NCBI GenBank assembly: GCA_002877875.1
Contig: PNIE01000076.1
Span: 1 to 7,143 of the forward strand
Direction: 5' to 3'
Origin: Caldimicrobium thiodismutans
Lineage (GTDB): Bacteria > Desulfobacterota > Thermodesulfobacteria > Thermodesulfobacteriales > Thermodesulfobacteriaceae
DNA: 7,143 bases
The notes under the pieces were generated by a model. The model was not told the DNA's origin. It did not search any database and saw nothing but the letters and a program-made list of their open reading frames with translations. Positions 5,379 through 7,143 of the stretch are shown here, piece after piece. Numbering within the stretch: position 1 is the first letter of the stretch; each line of letters starts with the position of its first letter. The translations under genes were made by a program, and so were the position numbers.

Positions 5379-6869
5379 TTACTCCTTAGTGTATTGTATA
5401 TTTACAATTTTGGCTGAAAAGGTTTGAGCAATGAGTTTTACCTCTGGTCTTTCTTTGACTTCATCAAGGGTTGATCTTTTATAATTCTCAACTATCACCT
5501 TTAGGGGTTTTCCAAAGTAGGATTCAATTTTTTCCTTAAGAAGGGGAAGATAGGTAGATTTAAGAAATTCCTCTTCTCCCTTGAGTTTTAAAATTATCTC
5601 TTGAGAATGGATCTCAGGCTCAGGAAGGGATAAAAGTAAGGTGTGAAGGGTTGAGGACTCTTCCTTAATTTTTTCAAGAAAATTTTCCCAGCTTTTTTGA
5701 GTGATCTTAACTTCAGAGGGCTGGGGAATAAGAATAGCCTCTCCACTTGTAGCAAATTCTTCAAGTTTTTGAAGGATTTCCCTTATGGGAATAAGCTTTT
5801 TATATTCACAGATCTTAGCCAGGGTTAATTCAAATTGGAGCTGGGGATAAGGAGTTTTTTTAAGAAGTTCAAGATCTCGAAGGAGGGTTTGAAGAATAAG
5901 AAGAAGCTCTTCTTGGGAGGTAGTGACAAAAAGTTCTTTTAATTCGGGATTTTCAAGGTTAATAGTTGTCTCTCCGGGTAAGGCTTTGGCAAAAAAGAGA
6001 TTTCTCAGATATTCAACTACTTTTTCCATAAGATAGATAAGATCAAGGCCTCTTTCGTAGAGGTTCTTACTTAAAGTTAAAGCCTTCTTTAAGTCCTTTT
6101 CTAAAAGGATTTGAACTACCTCTTCCACAAGAGCGTCTTCATGCCAGCCAAGTGAGGATTGTATATCTTCCTTGGTTTGTACTCCATAGGCCATAGCTTG
6201 GTCTAGAAGAGAAAGGGCATCTCTCATACTGCCCTGAGCCTCTTTGGCTATAAGCTCAAGGGCTGAGGTTTCTATCTTATAATTTTCCCTTTCGCAGACA
6301 TACCTCAAGAACTGAACCATGGTTCTTAGATCAAGCCTCCTAAAGTCGTATCTTTGGCATCTTGAGAGAATTGTGGGAGGAAGCCTATTAGGTTCTGTAG
6401 TTGCAAGAATAAAGTAAACATGAGGAGGAGGCTCTTCAAGGGATTTAAGAAGGGCATTAGCTGCTTCCTTGGTTAACATGTGAGCCTCATCAATGATGTA
6501 AACCTTAGCCTTTCCTTTAGCAGGAGCATACTTAAGATTTTCAATGAGCTCTCTTACCTGATCAATTCCACGATTCGAGGCAGCATCAATTTCAAGGACA
6601 TCTACAAAAATTCCCTTGTTTATCTCTTGACAGTTTTGACATTCATTACAGGGTTCATATCCCTCTTGGAGATTAAGGCAATTTAAGGCTTTAGCTACAA
6701 TTCTTGCAATGGTAGTCTTCCCTGTTCCCTTTATTCCAGAAAATAATAAAGCATGAGTAAGTTTACCCAATTTTAAGGCATTGATAAGAGTTTTTACTAC
6801 ATGAGTTTGACCAACTACCTCGGAAAACTTTTGTGGACGATACTTTCTTGCTAAGACAAGATAACTCAT
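5379..6869 (-). CDS. dnaX: DNA polymerase III subunit gamma/tau (clamp loader ATPase)
   Basis: A 496-aa AAA+ ATPase of the replicative clamp loader, which opens and places the beta sliding clamp on primed DNA and links polymerase to helicase. Visible in order: N-terminus 'MSYLVLARKYRPQKFSEVVG'; Walker A 'GIKGTGKT' (45-52); a zinc module with Cys64, Cys74, Cys77 and Cys80; Walker B 'VYIIDEAH' (123-130); 'EEPPPHVYFILATTEPNRLP' (145-164, sensor 1); the arginine finger in 'SRC' (Arg170); and sensor 2 in 'GSMRDALSLLDQA' (213-225). Residues about 243-368 are the oligomerisation domain. About 390-462 match the compact gamma/tau C-terminal domain. It is shorter than E. coli tau (643) and has no long Pro-rich linker. 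No convincing programmed frameshift site for a gamma form is seen. It is first in the operon; the canonical N-terminus fixes the start, though no Shine-Dalgarno precedes it. Confidence 0.97.
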   Translation of the reverse strand: MSYLVLARKYRPQKFSEVVGQTHVVKTLINALKLGKLTHALLFSGIKGTGKTTIARIVAKALNCLNLQEGYEPCNECQNCQEINKGIFVDVLEIDAASNRGIDQVRELIENLKYAPAKGKAKVYIIDEAHMLTKEAANALLKSLEEPPPHVYFILATTEPNRLPPTILSRCQRYDFRRLDLRTMVQFLRYVCERENYKIETSALELIAKEAQGSMRDALSLLDQAMAYGVQTKEDIQSSLGWHEDALVEEVVQILLEKDLKKALTLSKNLYERGLDLIYLMEKVVEYLRNLFFAKALPGETTINLENPELKELFVTTSQEELLLILQTLLRDLELLKKTPYPQLQFELTLAKICEYKKLIPIREILQKLEEFATSGEAILIPQPSEVKITQKSWENFLEKIKEESSTLHTLLLSLPEPEIHSQEIILKLKGEEEFLKSTYLPLLKEKIESYFGKPLKVIVENYKRSTLDEVKERPEVKLIAQTFSAKIVNIQYTKE

Positions 6870-6878
6870 TAAGTTTTT

Positions 6879-6906
6879 ATTTTAATTTGACTTTATGAAA
6901 AGACAA
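6879..6906 (-). promoter_or_regulatory. Putative promoter of the dnaX operon, with very short leader
   Basis: On the minus strand TTGTCT (6906-6901) and TAAAAT (6884-6879) are 16 nt apart. A start about 7 nt downstream would lie only a few nucleotides before the dnaX ATG at 6869. This fits the lack of any Shine-Dalgarno there. The call rests on consensus likeness in AT-rich DNA. Confidence 0.4.
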
Positions 6907-6912
6907 GTTAAG

Positions 6913-6946
6913 GCCCTGCCTCCCGGAGGGGGAGAGGAAGCAGGGC
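6913..6946 (-). terminator. Strong GC-rich hairpin between the small membrane protein gene and dnaX
   Basis: GCCCTGC (6913-6919) and GCAGGGC (6940-6946) are perfect inverted arms. In minus-strand RNA the stem extends to 12 pairs through two G-U wobbles (GCCCTGCTTCCT with GGGAGGCAGGGC) around a 10-nt pyrimidine loop. On the plus strand those wobbles would be A-C mismatches, so the RNA is probably made from the minus strand. It starts about 10 nt past the stop of the 57-aa gene, as a terminator would, but only a loosely T-rich tail follows (CTTAACTTGTCTTTT). A leader structure or attenuator for dnaX is the alternative. Confidence 0.55.
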
Positions 6947-6956
6947 TGTTAAAGGA

Positions 6957-7130
6957 TTAACCGTGAGAAGAAGAGAAGAAGATGTAACTAATCAGGATCA
7001 GAATTATTAAAAGGATGATTCCAAGCCCAAGGCAACCAAACACTAATTTACTTTCAAAAGGGAGCCAGGGATCGTATTGCATTTTTTCGAGTTCTTCAAC
7101 TATTTGTTCTGTTTTTATCTCTTCAGCCAT
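6957..7130 (-). CDS. Small single-span membrane protein, 57 aa, unknown function
   Basis: A complete 57-aa frame from ATG 7130-7128 to TAA 6959-6957. I do not recognise the family. Residues 1-20 are hydrophilic and acidic (MAEEIKTEQIVEELEKMQYD). A short 'PWLPFESKLV' segment (21-30) follows, then one strongly hydrophobic span of about 20 residues (31-52, Leu/Ile/Phe/Gly rich) and a short polar end 'SSSHG'. There is no signal peptide, so it is probably anchored in the inner membrane with its N-terminus in the cytoplasm and a very short outer tail. Reality is supported by a textbook AGGAGG site 7 nt upstream, by the clean cytosolic-head/membrane-anchor layout, and by the strong hairpin just after the stop. 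It could be an accessory subunit of a membrane complex encoded to the right of the window; that is speculation. Confidence 0.75.
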   Translation of the reverse strand: MAEEIKTEQIVEELEKMQYDPWLPFESKLVFGCLGLGIILLIILILISYIFFSSSHG

Positions 7131-7137
7131 ACTTTAA

Positions 7138-7143
7138 CCTCCT
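7138..7143 (-). promoter_or_regulatory. Ribosome binding site of the 57-aa membrane protein gene
   Basis: Minus-strand AGGAGG at the window edge, 7 nt before ATG 7130-7128. It is one of the two strongest Shine-Dalgarno sequences in the window and the main support for this small gene. Confidence 0.7.

Noticed and set aside
5855..5861. Run of seven A on the dnaX coding strand as a frameshift or slippage site producing a gamma form
   Set aside because: A slip either way meets a stop within about a dozen codons, near residue 347. That would cut through the oligomerisation domain rather than after it. The in-frame context (CTT AAA AAA ACT) is not a good -1 heptamer, unlike E. coli A AAA AAG, and the run is shorter than the Thermus slippery run.
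6480..6686. Plus-strand open frame antisense to the dnaX ATPase domain
   Set aside because: It overlaps Walker B and zinc-motif codons of dnaX on the other strand. The hydrophobic look is a by-product of the complementary frame.
1..7143. CRISPR array, insertion sequence, tRNA or rRNA
   Set aside because: No regularly spaced repeats, terminal inverted repeats with transposase motifs, or cloverleaf/rRNA-like segments were seen on either strand.

Overview
The window is AT-rich bacterial chromosome, densely packed with genes. The proteins are rich in Lys, Glu, Ile and Leu, as is common in thermophiles with low-GC genomes. That bias, the gene content and the style of the proteins suggest a thermophilic bacterium of the Thermodesulfobacteria type (Thermodesulfobacterium or Caldimicrobium-like). 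This is an inference from general appearance; no rRNA or other marker in the window settles it. I see no insertion sequence, CRISPR array, tRNA, rRNA or phage gene.

Left part (1-1543). The 5' end of a minus-strand gene runs off the left edge; its N-terminus resembles thermophile proteins of the DUF3782 / PD-(D/E)XK nuclease type. Next is a complete minus-strand iron-dependent alcohol dehydrogenase of the butanol dehydrogenase/YqhD type (277-1431). A 112-bp divergent intergenic region follows, with back-to-back promoter-like elements that share their -35 area.

Middle (1544-2791). The only plus-strand gene encodes a divergent, long (415 aa) class II fructose-bisphosphate-aldolase-family protein. 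It ends tail to tail with dprA, with 3 bp between the stop codons.

Right part (2795-6869, minus strand; transcription runs right to left). Five genes form a very tight operon: dnaX (clamp-loader gamma/tau), ybaB/ebfC (nucleoid-associated protein), recR (recombination mediator), an unnamed 199-aa histidine-kinase-like protein lacking ATP-binding motifs, and dprA (RecA loader). Gaps are 4, 2, 1 and 0 bp, so translational coupling is likely. dnaX-ybaB-recR is a widespread bacterial cluster. The addition of dprA and the degenerate kinase-like protein turns it into a replication/recombination unit with a possible signalling or scaffold component.

Right edge (6870-7143). A strong GC-rich hairpin and a promoter-like element precede dnaX, which has no visible Shine-Dalgarno sequence and may be read from a nearly leaderless mRNA. 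Upstream lies a small minus-strand gene for a 57-aa single-span membrane protein with an excellent ribosome binding site.

The most promising unexplained item is the DHp-like, apparently ATPase-dead protein between recR and dprA. Next come the unusual aldolase and the small membrane protein.
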